From Streptomyces camponoticapitis (GTDB lineage: Bacteria > Actinomycetota > Actinomycetes > Streptomycetales > Streptomycetaceae): a stretch of 64,000 nt of DNA. Positions within the stretch are counted from its first letter, which is position 1. Every line of letters starts with the position of its first letter. Below the pieces are notes generated by a model. The model made no database searches, was not told the origin of the DNA, and was given only the letters and a program-made list of their open reading frames with translations. The stretch is taken from NCBI RefSeq assembly GCF_014646115.1, contig NZ_BMMV01000016.1, forward strand, positions 62,001 to 126,000, read 5' to 3'. This document shows positions 45,126 through 53,324 of the stretch, one piece after another. The position numbers and the translations under genes were made by a program.

Positions 45126-45599
45126 CTATCTGTCCGTCCGGTCGGCGCTGTCGACGCCGTCCAGAAGATTGGAGTACCAGGGCCGGTCGGCCGCGCCCTG
45201 GTCGGTGCGGTGCTCCTCGGCCGCCCGCGGGTCGGCCATGACGTAGCCGGTCTCCCCCGGCATCACGTAGTGCAGATGCTCGCGCGCCAGCCGCTGGATG
45301 TACGCGTCGTCCTGGAGTCGGGCCTTCTCGTCCCGCAGCTCCTCGACCCGCTTCGCGGCCTCGCGCGTCAGCTGCTCCTGCTCCGCGATGTCGCTCCGCT
45401 GCGACACGTACTGCCGCATCGGATAGGCGAGCGCCACGATCAGCGAGCAGACCACGAGCACCAGGAAGGCGGCGCGTCCGGTGAGCCGGGAGCGGCGGGC
45501 CTGTCTGCGGGTCTGCGAGCGGTAGACGCGGGCGGCGGTCTGCTCGCCCAGAATCCTGATCTTGGTCGCGGTGGAGAACCGGTCCCGGTTCGCGGCCAT
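45126..45599 (-). CDS. Septum formation initiator family protein (FtsB/DivIC-like)
   Basis: A 157-aa bitopic protein: a basic N-terminus, one membrane span (AAFLVLVVCSLIVALAYPM), then a heptad-type coiled coil (DIAEQEQLTREAAKRVEELRDEKARLQDD), then a short extracytoplasmic domain ending YVMADPRAAEEH. This is the FtsB/DivIC layout. The ATG at 45599 follows GGGAGG. It acts with FtsL and FtsQ at the septum. It lies between enolase and DUF501. Confidence 0.9.
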   Translation of the reverse strand: MAANRDRFSTATKIRILGEQTAARVYRSQTRRQARRSRLTGRAAFLVLVVCSLIVALAYPMRQYVSQRSDIAEQEQLTREAAKRVEELRDEKARLQDDAYIQRLAREHLHYVMPGETGYVMADPRAAEEHRTDQGAADRPWYSNLLDGVDSADRTDR

Positions 45600-45665
45600 G
45601 GTCCCGCCTCCCTCAGAGGCCCGGCGTACCCCGTTCCTCTGCACTGCCGTACTGCCTCTGTACGC

Positions 45666-45712
45666 GCGTACGTCCCCGGACACGGTACGGGACCGCGGCT
45701 GGGGACGTACGC
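45666..45712 (-). terminator. Hairpin between enolase and the divIC-like gene
   Basis: 12-bp arms GCGTACGTCCCC / GGGGACGTACGC enclose a 23-nt loop, 43 nt after the enolase stop. It could terminate or attenuate transcription from eno into the divIC-like gene. Confidence 0.6.
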
Positions 45713-45754
45713 ACGACTGGCGGTGCCGGCTGGGCCGGTGGCCGGTTGCCCGGG

Positions 45755-47035
45755 TCAGTCCTTGAAGCGGGGGAACGCGCTGCGGCCCGCGTACACCGCC
45801 GCGTCGTCGAGGATCTCCTCGATACGCAGCAGCTGGTTGTACTTGGCGACACGCTCGGAGCGGGCCGGGGCGCCGGTCTTGATCTGGCCGCAGTTGGTGG
45901 CGACGGCGAGGTCGGCGATCGTGACGTCCTCGGTCTCGCCGGAGCGGTGGGACATCATGCACTTGAAGCCGCTGCGCTGCGCCAGCTCGACGGCGTCCAG
46001 GGTCTCGGTCAGCGAACCGATCTGGTTGACCTTGACGAGCAGGGCGTTGGCCGAGCCCTCCTCGATGCCACGGGCCAGGCGCTCGGGGTTGGTGACGAAG
46101 AGGTCGTCGCCGACGATCTGGACCTTGGAGCCCAGCTTGTCGTTGAGGACCTTCCAGCCGGCCCAGTCGTCCTCGAAGAGCGGGTCCTCGATGGAGACCA
46201 GCGGGTACGAGGCGACGAGCTCCTCGTAGTACTCGGTCATCTCGGCGGCCGAGCGGGACTTGCCCTCGAACTCGTAGGAGCCGTCCTTGTAGAACTCGGA
46301 GGCCGCCACGTCGAGCGCGAGCGCGATGTCCTTGCCCGGGGCGTAGCCGGCTTCCTTGATGGCCACGAGGATCAGGTCGAGCGCGGCGCGGTTGGACTCC
46401 AGGTTCGGCGCGAAGCCGCCCTCGTCGCCGAGGCCGGTGGAGAGCCCCTTCTCCTTCAGGACCTTCTTCAGCGTGTGGTAGACCTCGGCGCCCCAGCGCA
46501 GGGCCTCGGAGAACGACTCGGCGCCGATCGGCGCGATCATGAACTCCTGGATGTCCACGTTCGAGTCGGCGTGCGACCCGCCGTTGAGGATGTTCATCAT
46601 CGGGACGGGCAGGAGGTGCGCGTTCGGGCCGCCGAGGTAGCGGAACAGCGGCAGGTCCGAGGCCTCGGAGGCGGCGTGCGCCACGGCCAGGGAGACGCCG
46701 AGGATGGCGTTGGCGCCGAGCGAGGACTTGTCGGGGGTGGCGTCCAGGTCGAACATCGCCTGGTCGATCAGGCGCTGCTCGGTGGCGTCGTAGCCGACGA
46801 GCTCCGGGCCGATCTGCTCGATGACGGCGAGGACGGCCTTCTCGACACCCTTGCCCTGGTAGCGGTTCTGGTCACCGTCGCGGAGCTCAAGGGCCTCGAA
46901 CGCACCGGTGGACGCACCGGAGGGGACGGCAGCACGGCCGGTGCTGCCGTCGTCGAGGCCGACCTCGACCTCGACCGTTGGGTTGCCTCGGGAGTCAAGG
47001 ATTTCCCGGGCTACGACGACGTCGATGGACGGCAC
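45755..47035 (-). CDS. eno: Enolase
   Basis: This 426-aa glycolytic enzyme converts 2-phosphoglycerate to phosphoenolpyruvate. Diagnostic blocks are AREILDSRGNPTVEVEV, GASTGAFEALELRDGD, MMNILNGGSHADSNVDIQEFM, GDEGGFAP, the metal ligands in ALDVAASEF, SIEDPLFEDDW and IVGDDLFVTN, and the catalytic Lys in LLVKVNQIG. The GTG at 47035 has AAGGAG six nt upstream; the ATG two codons earlier is less well placed. A TAGGCT -10-like hexamer (47095-47100, minus) may belong to its promoter. Confidence 0.97.
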   Translation of the reverse strand: MPSIDVVVAREILDSRGNPTVEVEVGLDDGSTGRAAVPSGASTGAFEALELRDGDQNRYQGKGVEKAVLAVIEQIGPELVGYDATEQRLIDQAMFDLDATPDKSSLGANAILGVSLAVAHAASEASDLPLFRYLGGPNAHLLPVPMMNILNGGSHADSNVDIQEFMIAPIGAESFSEALRWGAEVYHTLKKVLKEKGLSTGLGDEGGFAPNLESNRAALDLILVAIKEAGYAPGKDIALALDVAASEFYKDGSYEFEGKSRSAAEMTEYYEELVASYPLVSIEDPLFEDDWAGWKVLNDKLGSKVQIVGDDLFVTNPERLARGIEEGSANALLVKVNQIGSLTETLDAVELAQRSGFKCMMSHRSGETEDVTIADLAVATNCGQIKTGAPARSERVAKYNQLLRIEEILDDAAVYAGRSAFPRFKD

Positions 47036-47355
47036 GAGCATCTCCTTCTGGGATGTGACGCTTGGAGTGCAGGGCCACATCGGCCTTGCGGCATGAGCCT
47101 AACCGGCTCCCGGTCGGCGGTCGGCAGATGCCCGCCCGCTGGGACGAAAAGAGTCCGCGATGCCCGTTCGGCCTGGAATGTCCAGGGGTCGGGTGGGGGG
47201 CGGGAGGGGGCCGGGCGCGGCCCACGTGGTCCGTGGTCCGCGTGGTCCGGCCCATGGCCTCAGGTCCGCCGCACGGCCTGAGGACCGTCCGAACCCCGGC
47301 CCGGCGCGTCCGGGGGGAGTGAGGCGCGCCGTGCCGGGGTTCAGGGGGGAAAGGG
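47036..47355. other. Intergenic region between the Rpf gene and eno
   Basis: This 320-nt gap on the minus strand holds the terminator of the upstream Rpf/LysM gene (47291-47342) and the eno leader with a possible -10 TAGGCT about 60 nt before the start. No gene is supported. Confidence 0.55.
47291..47342 (-). terminator. Terminator of the Rpf/LysM gene
   Basis: A long stem, GAACCCCGGC-c-CGGCGCG with CGCGCCG-t-GCCGGGGTTC, has one mismatch and a 17-nt loop. It starts 14 nt after the stop codon. Confidence 0.8.
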
Positions 47356-48039
47356 TCAGCTCAGGTGGAGCTGCTGACCCGGGAAGATCTCGTCGGCGTT
47401 CTCGACGATGTCCTTGTTCAGCTTGAAGAGCTTCTTCCAGCCACCTTCGACCTTCTTGGTCTCGGCGATCTTGGAGAGGGTGTCGCCGGGCTTGACCTTG
47501 TACTCGCCGTCGCCCTTCTTGACCGGACCGCGCGTCTCACCGCGCGAGGCGGGCTGCTCCTGCGCGGCGCGCGGGGCGGACCGCTCCTTCGGAGCGGCCT
47601 GCGGGGCCTGCTCGGGGGCGGCCTGCGGGGCGGAGCCGGCGGAGCCGGCGTCGTTCGAGGCGTTGGACAGGCCCACGCCGCAGCTCGGCCAGGCACCCTT
47701 GCCCTGGCCCGCCAGGACCTTCTCGGCGATCTGGATCTGCTGGGACTTCGAGGCCTGGTCGGCGCTGGACGCGAAGGCGCTGCCGCCGTACGCGGACCAG
47801 GTGGAGGCGGAGAACTGGAGTCCGCCGTAGTAGCCGTTGCCGGTGTTGATCGACCAGTCGCCGCCGGACTCGCACTGGGCGACGGCGTCCCACTCGGAGG
47901 TGGTGGCGGCGGAGGCGGAGGTGGCGCCGATCAGCGGGGCCGCGACAGCGGCACCGGTGATGCCGGCGAGCGTGGCGTAACGGACGGCCTTGGACGGACG
48001 ACGGTGCTTGCCCTTGCCGGACGTGCTGGAAAAAAGCAT
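47356..48039 (-). CDS. Resuscitation-promoting factor-like transglycosylase with LysM domain
   Basis: The 227-aa secreted protein has a signal peptide (RYATLAGITGAAVAAPLIGATSASA). The Rpf domain reads WDAVAQCESGGDWSINTGNGYYGGLQFSASTWSAYGG, with the catalytic Glu in CESGG. An Ala/Pro/Gln linker leads to a C-terminal LysM (EYKVKPGDTLSKIAETKKV to FPGQQLHL). It cleaves peptidoglycan, for example during spore germination. The ATG follows GAGGAG. The leader carries a ydaO-type riboswitch, so expression should respond to cyclic di-AMP. Confidence 0.93.
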   Translation of the reverse strand: MLFSSTSGKGKHRRPSKAVRYATLAGITGAAVAAPLIGATSASAATTSEWDAVAQCESGGDWSINTGNGYYGGLQFSASTWSAYGGSAFASSADQASKSQQIQIAEKVLAGQGKGAWPSCGVGLSNASNDAGSAGSAPQAAPEQAPQAAPKERSAPRAAQEQPASRGETRGPVKKGDGEYKVKPGDTLSKIAETKKVEGGWKKLFKLNKDIVENADEIFPGQQLHLS

Positions 48040-48056
48040 GCGAGATCTCCTCACCG

Positions 48057-48258
48057 ACGCCTGCGAGGTGAGCTGTCGGGTTCGGGCCAAGTGAGTTGCC
48101 CGGCCGTGCGACCCGGGAACGTCTTCACGTCCCCCTGCGCACGGCTCCACCCCGAGCCGGCCGTGCTGACCGGCGCTTACCTGTGGGTCCCCCGCTCCTG
48201 CCTTCGGCGCGTGATGCGACGAGTACTCCCCCCGACCGACGGCAGGATTCGGCGTGAC
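48057..48258 (-). promoter_or_regulatory. ydaO-yuaA (cyclic di-AMP) riboswitch
   Basis: On the minus strand this leader shows the conserved ydaO blocks in order: GCCGAATCCTGCC, then GGCAGGAGCGGGGGACCCA, then CTCGGGGTGGAGCC, and near the 3' end GAACCCGACAGCTCACC. The closing helix pairs ACGCC (about 48254-48258) with GGCGT (about 48057-48061). It sits before an Rpf gene, exactly where this class is known in Streptomyces. Binding of c-di-AMP turns such leaders off. Outer boundaries are approximate. Confidence 0.85.
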
Positions 48259-48290
48259 GGTCGACGGTGCCCGCGGTGCGAGCGGTTCAG

Positions 48291-48320
48291 ACCGTAAACA
48301 CAGACATCCCGGATGTTCAA
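48291..48320 (-). promoter_or_regulatory. Predicted promoter of the Rpf/riboswitch transcript
   Basis: On the minus strand TTGAAC (48315-48320) and TACGGT (48291-48296) are 18 nt apart. Transcription would begin just before the riboswitch. The -35 lies inside a perfect inverted repeat. Confidence 0.5.
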
Positions 48321-48339
48321 AGAAGGAACATCCGGGATG
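48305..48339. promoter_or_regulatory. Perfect 14-bp inverted repeat overlapping the Rpf promoter
   Basis: CATCCCGGATGTTC and GAACATCCGGGATG flank a 7-nt spacer. The repeat covers the -35 of the Rpf gene, so it may be an operator. Alternatively it is the terminator of the upstream Rpf paralogue, whose stop codon lies 139 nt away. Confidence 0.65.
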
Positions 48340-48477
48340 ATTCGCCCATCCCGCCCCGAGGAAACCTCTGTTTACGCAGGTCGGAACGGAAAGGGGGTGA
48401 GTTGCCGGGCAGATCGCATCAGTTGGGGCGAAGAGACGCTTGTCTCACTTACGCAGATGCGGACATAGCCCGCTTAA
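48340..48477. other. Gap between the two Rpf-family genes
   Basis: This is the rest of the 438-nt spacer between the two Rpf genes (both minus strand). It is less GC-rich than the genes and contains no recognisable gene; it may hold distal regulatory sites of the riboswitch transcript. Confidence 0.35.
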
Positions 48478-49431
48478 CTACCCCTGTTTCGCGGTCAGAT
48501 CGAGCGTCTGGCCCGGCACGATGAGGTCCGCGTCGGAGCCCACGACCTCGCGGTTCGCCTGGTAGAGCGCGGGCCAGCCGCCGTCCACCTTCAGCTCGTC
48601 GGCGATGGCCCACAGGTTGTCGCCGGCGCGGACGGTGTACGAGCCGTCGGCGGCGGCGTCACCACGCGCCGAGCTGTCACCGCGTGAGGCGTGACGGCCG
48701 CTCTCGCGCTCGTCGTCGGCCTTGCCCGGTTCGGCGTCGGCCGCGGCCGGCTCGCTCGGCTCGGGGGCCGCCTCGCCGCGGTGCTTGCCCTTGCCGGTGG
48801 CGGCGGTGCTGGGCTGCGCGCTCGCCTCCGTGCTCGGCTCCGTGTTCGACTCCCCGGCGTCGGACGCGGAGTCGCGGCCGAACTGCCCGGAAGAGGGCGT
48901 CGACTCGGGAGCGGGCGGCAGCACGGCCTCTTCGCTCGTCTCGGGCTCGGGCTCGGCGGACTCGTCGGCGGGCTCGCTGTCCGGAGCCGTGTCCGCGCCG
49001 GCGTCCCGGCCCTCGCCGTCCGCCGAATCGGCGCCCGCGTCGGCCTTCGCGTCCGCGTCCGCCGTGAGCCCGGTGACCAGCGCGCAGGTCGGCCACGCGC
49101 TCGGGCCCTGCGCCGCGAGGATCTTCTCGGCGACGGCTATCTGCTGGCTGCGGCTGGCCTGGTCGGCGGTGGGGGCGTACGCCGTACCGCCGAAGTCCAC
49201 CCAGGTCTCCTGGGAGATCTGGAGGCCGCCGTAGTAGCCGTTGCCGAGGTCGGCGCTCCACATGCCGCCGCTCTCGCATTCGGCGACGCGGTCCCAGGTG
49301 GAGGCGTCGGCCGCACTGGCGCCGGTCGCGCCGAGCAGCGGGATGGCGATCGCCGAGCCTGTCACCCCTGCCGCGACGACAAGGGCGGGGGCCTGACGGG
49401 GCCGACGGTGCCGGCCGTTCCCGGAGCGCAT
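48478..49431 (-). CDS. Second Rpf-like transglycosylase with long acidic linker and LysM domain
   Basis: This 317-aa secreted protein has a signal peptide (ALVVAAGVTGSAIAIPLLGATGASA) and an Rpf domain WDRVAECESGGMWSADLGNGYYGGLQISQETWVDFGG with catalytic Glu. A 150-residue disordered acidic linker (many Asp/Ala/Glu/Ser) leads to a LysM domain SYTVRAGDNLWAIADELKV...IVPGQTLDL. It is a tandem paralogue of the gene downstream but has no riboswitch. The start follows GGAAGG. It is probably a peptidoglycan hydrolase with its own timing. Confidence 0.92.
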   Translation of the reverse strand: MRSGNGRHRRPRQAPALVVAAGVTGSAIAIPLLGATGASAADASTWDRVAECESGGMWSADLGNGYYGGLQISQETWVDFGGTAYAPTADQASRSQQIAVAEKILAAQGPSAWPTCALVTGLTADADAKADAGADSADGEGRDAGADTAPDSEPADESAEPEPETSEEAVLPPAPESTPSSGQFGRDSASDAGESNTEPSTEASAQPSTAATGKGKHRGEAAPEPSEPAAADAEPGKADDERESGRHASRGDSSARGDAAADGSYTVRAGDNLWAIADELKVDGGWPALYQANREVVGSDADLIVPGQTLDLTAKQG

Positions 49432-49571
49432 GCGGTTGCCTTCCGTGAGACTGCTGGAACGTGAATCCCAACACGTGACCGCTGGGACCGTCGTGAACGT
49501 AGCCGCACACGAACGCCTGTCACAAGTCGATGCAGCGGAGATCACGTGAAAGTCACAGTGCTGACGATCAG

Positions 49572-50825
49572 TCAGTCACGCACCGCTGTGAACTGCACCG
49601 GGAGCGTGCGCAGTCCACGCATGATGAGCCCGCCACGCCACCGCAAATCGGATGGATCGACCGCAAGTCGCAAGTCGGGCAGGCGCGTCAGAAGGGTGGC
49701 GAGCGCGGTCTGTCCCTCCAGCCGGGCGAGCGGCGCGCCGAGGCAGTAGTGGATGCCGTGGCCGTATCCGAGGTGTTTGTTGTCACTCCGCGACAGGTCG
49801 AGCCGGTCCGGGTCGGCGAACCGTTCCGGGTCGCGATCGGCGGCGGCGAGTACGACGAGGACGGGGTCGCCCACCGCGACGCGCTGCCCGCCGAGTTCGA
49901 CGGGCTCGGTGGCGTAGCGCCAGGTGGCGAGCTCCACCGGCCCGTCGTAGCGCAGCAGTTCCTCGATCCCGGTCGCGAGCAGCTCCGTCTCGCCGGCGGC
50001 GAGGGAGCGCTGAAGGCGGCGGCGCTGCTCGGGATGACGAAGCAGGGCGTACACGCCGTTCCCCACGAGATTCACGGTCGTCTCGAACCCCGCGAAGAGA
50101 AGGATGAACGCCATCGCGGCGGCCTCGTTCTCGGTGAGGTGCTCGCCGTCGTCGCTCGCCCGGATCAGACCGGAGATCAGATCGTCACCGGGGTCGTCCC
50201 TCTTGCGGTGGATGAGTTCGGCGAGATATCCCCGCATCCTCTTGACCGACCGCGCGACCCCGCCCCGCGGCCCGCCGCCGTGCCGGATCATCATCCCGGC
50301 CCAGTCGCGGAAGTCGTCCTGGTCCTCGCGGGGAACGCCGAGCAGATCACAGATCGCGTAGATGGGAAGCGGGAAGGCGAAGTCGTGGATGAGGTCGGCC
50401 TCCCCCTTCGCGGCGAATGCGTCGATCAGCCCGTCCGTCAACTCCTGCACCCGGGGTGCGAATTCGGCCACCCGCCGGGGCGTGAACGCCTGCGACACGA
50501 GCCGTCGCAGGCGGGTGTGGTCGGGCGGATCGATGTTCAGCAGATGCGTCATCAACTCCGCCCGGCGCTCCCCCGGGATCCCCGTCTTCCCCTTGGCATG
50601 CGGCTGTTCGGCGTGGTGCACGGGGTTCTTCGACAGCCGCGGGTCGGCGAGCGCACGCCTGGCGTCCGCGTACCGCGTCACCAGCCACGCGTCGACCCCG
50701 CTCGGCAGCCGGGTCCGGTGCACGGGCGCGTGCTCACGCAGCCAGGCGTAGGCGGGGTAGGGGTCGGTGGCGAACTCCCAGGTGAAGAGGGAGGGAGCGG
50801 GGGTGTCGGAGGGCAGGTCGTGCAT
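49572..50825 (-). CDS. Cytochrome P450, CYP107-like
   Basis: A 417-aa soluble P450 with I-helix LLFAGFETT, K-helix GIEELLRYDGP (ExxR intact), and heme loop LGYGHGIHYCLGAPLARLE. Such enzymes hydroxylate secondary metabolites or xenobiotics. No ferredoxin gene is adjacent. The ATG at 50825 opens MHDLPSDTPAPSLF, a usual P450 N-terminus; the longer frame adds an Arg-rich stretch without conservation. Confidence 0.92.
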   Translation of the reverse strand: MHDLPSDTPAPSLFTWEFATDPYPAYAWLREHAPVHRTRLPSGVDAWLVTRYADARRALADPRLSKNPVHHAEQPHAKGKTGIPGERRAELMTHLLNIDPPDHTRLRRLVSQAFTPRRVAEFAPRVQELTDGLIDAFAAKGEADLIHDFAFPLPIYAICDLLGVPREDQDDFRDWAGMMIRHGGGPRGGVARSVKRMRGYLAELIHRKRDDPGDDLISGLIRASDDGEHLTENEAAAMAFILLFAGFETTVNLVGNGVYALLRHPEQRRRLQRSLAAGETELLATGIEELLRYDGPVELATWRYATEPVELGGQRVAVGDPVLVVLAAADRDPERFADPDRLDLSRSDNKHLGYGHGIHYCLGAPLARLEGQTALATLLTRLPDLRLAVDPSDLRWRGGLIMRGLRTLPVQFTAVRD

Positions 50826-50951
50826 GCCCCGACAGTAACCGGCAGGTTCAGCGGCCCCGCGGGCCGTCCGGCCCGGCCGGGCAGATCTCGGCCCACAGGC
50901 ACTCACGGTCCGGGAACCGGGGGCCGCGCCAGGCGGTGACCTCGGGCGTGG

Positions 50952-51641
50952 TCACGTGCCGGGCGGTGAGCACTCGATGTCGGCGAGCGGCGTGGGCGTC
51001 GGGGTCGTCCGGGCGGGCGCGGAGGGGGCGCGTTCGTCGACCCCGCGGGCGGCGTGGATACGCAGCAGTCCGTCGATGCCGCGCAGCAGGGTCTCGCCGG
51101 CCAGGACGGGGTCGCCGAGGTAGCCCGCGCTCATCGCGCCGTCGCGGAGCATGACGAAGTGCCGTCCGGCGTGCTCGGCCTCCGCGGCCGTGATCTCGGC
51201 GAACAGTCCGGTGATCGTCCGGAGGAACCACTCGCGGTGTCGCACGACGGCGCCGTGGACCGGGTGGTCGGGGTCGGGGAACTCCGCCGCCGCGTTGAGG
51301 AAGGCGCAGCCGCGGTAACCGGGCGAGCGGATCTGCTCGACCAGGGACGCTCCGATGCCCCGCAGGATGCTGTCGGTCGGCACGTCCGCCGCCGTCAGGG
51401 TGCCGATCTGGGTGCGGATCGCCTGGTCGACGCTTTCGATGTAGGCGACGGCCAGGTCGTCCTTGCCGCGGAAGTGGCGGTAGAAGGTGGCGTTGGTGAC
51501 CTTCGCCTCGGCGACCAGACGGTCGACGCCCACCGTGTGGATGCCCTCCGTGTAGAAGAGCTGCCCGGCGGTCCTCAGAAGCCGCTCGCGGGCCTCGGAG
51601 ACTCGCCTGCCGGTTCCTGTGCCGACTTCCGTCTGTGCCAT
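50952..51641 (-). CDS. TetR-family transcriptional regulator
   Basis: The 229-aa repressor has an N-terminal helix-turn-helix (RERLLRTAGQLFYTEGIHTVGVDRLVAEAKVTNATFYRHFRGKDDL). Its ligand domain resembles the TetR_C_33-type group (RGCAFLNAAAEFPDPDHPVHGAV). It is divergent from a small membrane protein, and the 111-nt gap holds a perfect palindrome that is its likely operator. The tail is Pro/Thr-rich. Confidence 0.93.
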   Translation of the reverse strand: MAQTEVGTGTGRRVSEARERLLRTAGQLFYTEGIHTVGVDRLVAEAKVTNATFYRHFRGKDDLAVAYIESVDQAIRTQIGTLTAADVPTDSILRGIGASLVEQIRSPGYRGCAFLNAAAEFPDPDHPVHGAVVRHREWFLRTITGLFAEITAAEAEHAGRHFVMLRDGAMSAGYLGDPVLAGETLLRGIDGLLRIHAARGVDERAPSAPARTTPTPTPLADIECSPPGT

Positions 51642-51712
51642 GCCCCCCAGTGTAGGGGTAGAACGCTCTCTCTTGTCTTTCGGGGAAGGCGTGTGCCAGA
51701 CTCCCCAGCAAC

Positions 51713-51730
51713 AGAGAGAACGTTCTCTCT
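51713..51730. promoter_or_regulatory. Palindromic TetR operator
   Basis: AGAGAGAACGTTCTCTCT is a perfect 18-bp palindrome, 23 nt before the start of the divergent membrane-protein gene. A related half site (GAACGCTCTCTCT, 51661-51673) lies near the TetR start, so both promoters may be repressed. Confidence 0.75.
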
Positions 51731-51752
51731 ACCTCACCCTCAGGGAGAACCC

Positions 51753-52310
51753 ATGGCATCCACCGCCTCCGCCACGCAGCTCGACGCCACACCCGTCCTG
51801 CGTCGGCTGTACGTCGCCCGCTTCGTCTTCGCCGCCGCGTGGGCGGGGCTCCTGCTGGTGTCCGGCCCGGACCTCACCGTCGGGGCGAGGCTGCTGCTGT
51901 TCCTCTACCCGGCCTTCGACGTGGTCGCGGCCGTCGTCGATGCCAGGTCGGCGCGCACCGACCGGCCGGTCAAGGGCCTGTACGCCAACATCGCCATCAG
52001 CTCGCTCGCCGCCGCCGGCATCGCGGTCGCCGGCGCCTCGGGCGTCGCCGACGTACTGCGCGTCTGGGGCGCGTGGGCGATCGTCTCCGGTCTGGTCCAG
52101 CTCTTCGTGGGTGTCGCGCGCCGGCCGATGGGCGGCCAGTGGGCCATGATCCTCAGCGGCGGCATCTCGGTGCCGGCCGGTGCGAGCTTCATCCTGAGCG
52201 CGTCACAGGACGACCCGGCGCTGACCTCCCTCGCCGGCTACGCCACGCTCGGCGGGATCTTCTTCCTCGTCTCGGCGTTCCGCCTGTCCCGCTCGGACCG
52301 CAGGGGCTAG
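51753..52310 (+). CDS. Small integral membrane protein under probable TetR control
   Basis: This 185-aa protein has about six hydrophobic spans (YVARFVFAAAWAGLLLVSG, GARLLLFLYPAFDVVAAVVDA, LYANIAISSLAAAGIAVAGA, and others), resembling DUF308/HdeD-type membrane proteins. The ATG follows GGGAG. It is divergent from the TetR gene, with the palindromic operator directly upstream. Its stop overlaps the convergent mazG by 4 nt. Confidence 0.85.
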   Translation: MASTASATQLDATPVLRRLYVARFVFAAAWAGLLLVSGPDLTVGARLLLFLYPAFDVVAAVVDARSARTDRPVKGLYANIAISSLAAAGIAVAGASGVADVLRVWGAWAIVSGLVQLFVGVARRPMGGQWAMILSGGISVPAGASFILSASQDDPALTSLAGYATLGGIFFLVSAFRLSRSDRRG

Positions 52311-53290
52311 CCCTCGGAACCCCGCCCCTTCGCCTCCGCCGCCAGGATCGCGTCCCGGTAGACCCGGGCCGCGGCGCGCAGGGACGCCTCCGGGTCGACG
52401 CCCGCCTGGTCCGCGCGGGCGGCCAGGGTCAGGAGGTCGTAGCCGATGCCCTCGCCCTTCGGGAGCGGGACGTCCAGGGGGGAGGCGGCGACGCGGGAGG
52501 TGAGTTTGGCCGCCAGGGCGAGGGCCGGCTGGCCCAGCGGGACGCCGGTGGTGATCGAGTCGCGCTCCTTCTCCGCCGCCTTCGTGCGGAGCCAGTGGGC
52601 CTTCACGTCCTCCGGGGTCTCGGCCTTCTCGTCGCCGAAGACATGGGGGTGACGGTGGATCAGCTTGTCGACGATGGTGGCCGCCACGTCGTCGATCGAG
52701 AACGGCTCGTCCTCCTCCTCCGCGATACGGGCGTGGAAGACCACCTGGAGCAGGACATCGCCCAGTTCCTCGCGCAGTTCGTCGCGGTCGCCGCTCTCGA
52801 TCGCCTCGACCAGTTCGTACGACTCCTCGATGGCGTACTTGGCGAGGCCCTCGTGCGTCCGGGTGGAGGACCAGGGGCATTCGGCGCGGATGCGGTCCAT
52901 GACCTGGACGAGATCGAGGAGGCGGGCGCCCGGCAGGTCGTAGGAGCCGGGGAGCAGTTCCAGGTCGGGCATCTGGACGCGGCCCGAGCCCGCGAGGCGG
53001 GAGAGGCCGTCGGTGAGGGCCTGGTCGCCCTCGCCGGAGGGCAGGACGACGACCGTACGGCCGCCAGCGCAGGCCTCGACCAGTTCCTGGGCGGTGGGCG
53101 CGGCGAGCGCGACCGCGACGCCGGCCTCGCGCAGATACGGCAGCTGGGGGTGCGCCGGGTCCGCGCACAGCACCTGGTCGGCCTCGTGCAGCGTCTGCCA
53201 GGCGGGCCAGGACAGCACACCGGGCGCGACCCGGTGGCTGACGGTGAGGAGGACGATACGGCCGGGGGCGACGGCGGGTTCTTCGGTCAC
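52307..53290 (-). CDS. mazG: MazG-family nucleoside triphosphate pyrophosphohydrolase
   Basis: This 327-aa protein has an N-terminal 120-residue region like the degenerate methylase domain of YabN-type proteins. The MazG core follows: MDRIRAECPWSSTRTHEGL, the metal-binding EESYELVEAI, and EELGDVLLQVVFHARIAEE (EExxE then ExxD type). It hydrolyses NTPs, including damaged ones, to NMP and PPi. The GTG at 53290 is followed upstream by the SurA-like gene 34 nt away, an order also seen near mfd in streptomycetes. Confidence 0.9.
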   Translation of the reverse strand: MTEEPAVAPGRIVLLTVSHRVAPGVLSWPAWQTLHEADQVLCADPAHPQLPYLREAGVAVALAAPTAQELVEACAGGRTVVVLPSGEGDQALTDGLSRLAGSGRVQMPDLELLPGSYDLPGARLLDLVQVMDRIRAECPWSSTRTHEGLAKYAIEESYELVEAIESGDRDELREELGDVLLQVVFHARIAEEEDEPFSIDDVAATIVDKLIHRHPHVFGDEKAETPEDVKAHWLRTKAAEKERDSITTGVPLGQPALALAAKLTSRVAASPLDVPLPKGEGIGYDLLTLAARADQAGVDPEASLRAAARVYRDAILAAEAKGRGSEG

Positions 53291-53324
53291 CCGAGGAAAC
53301 CTACCTCCGGTCCCCGGCCTCGCC

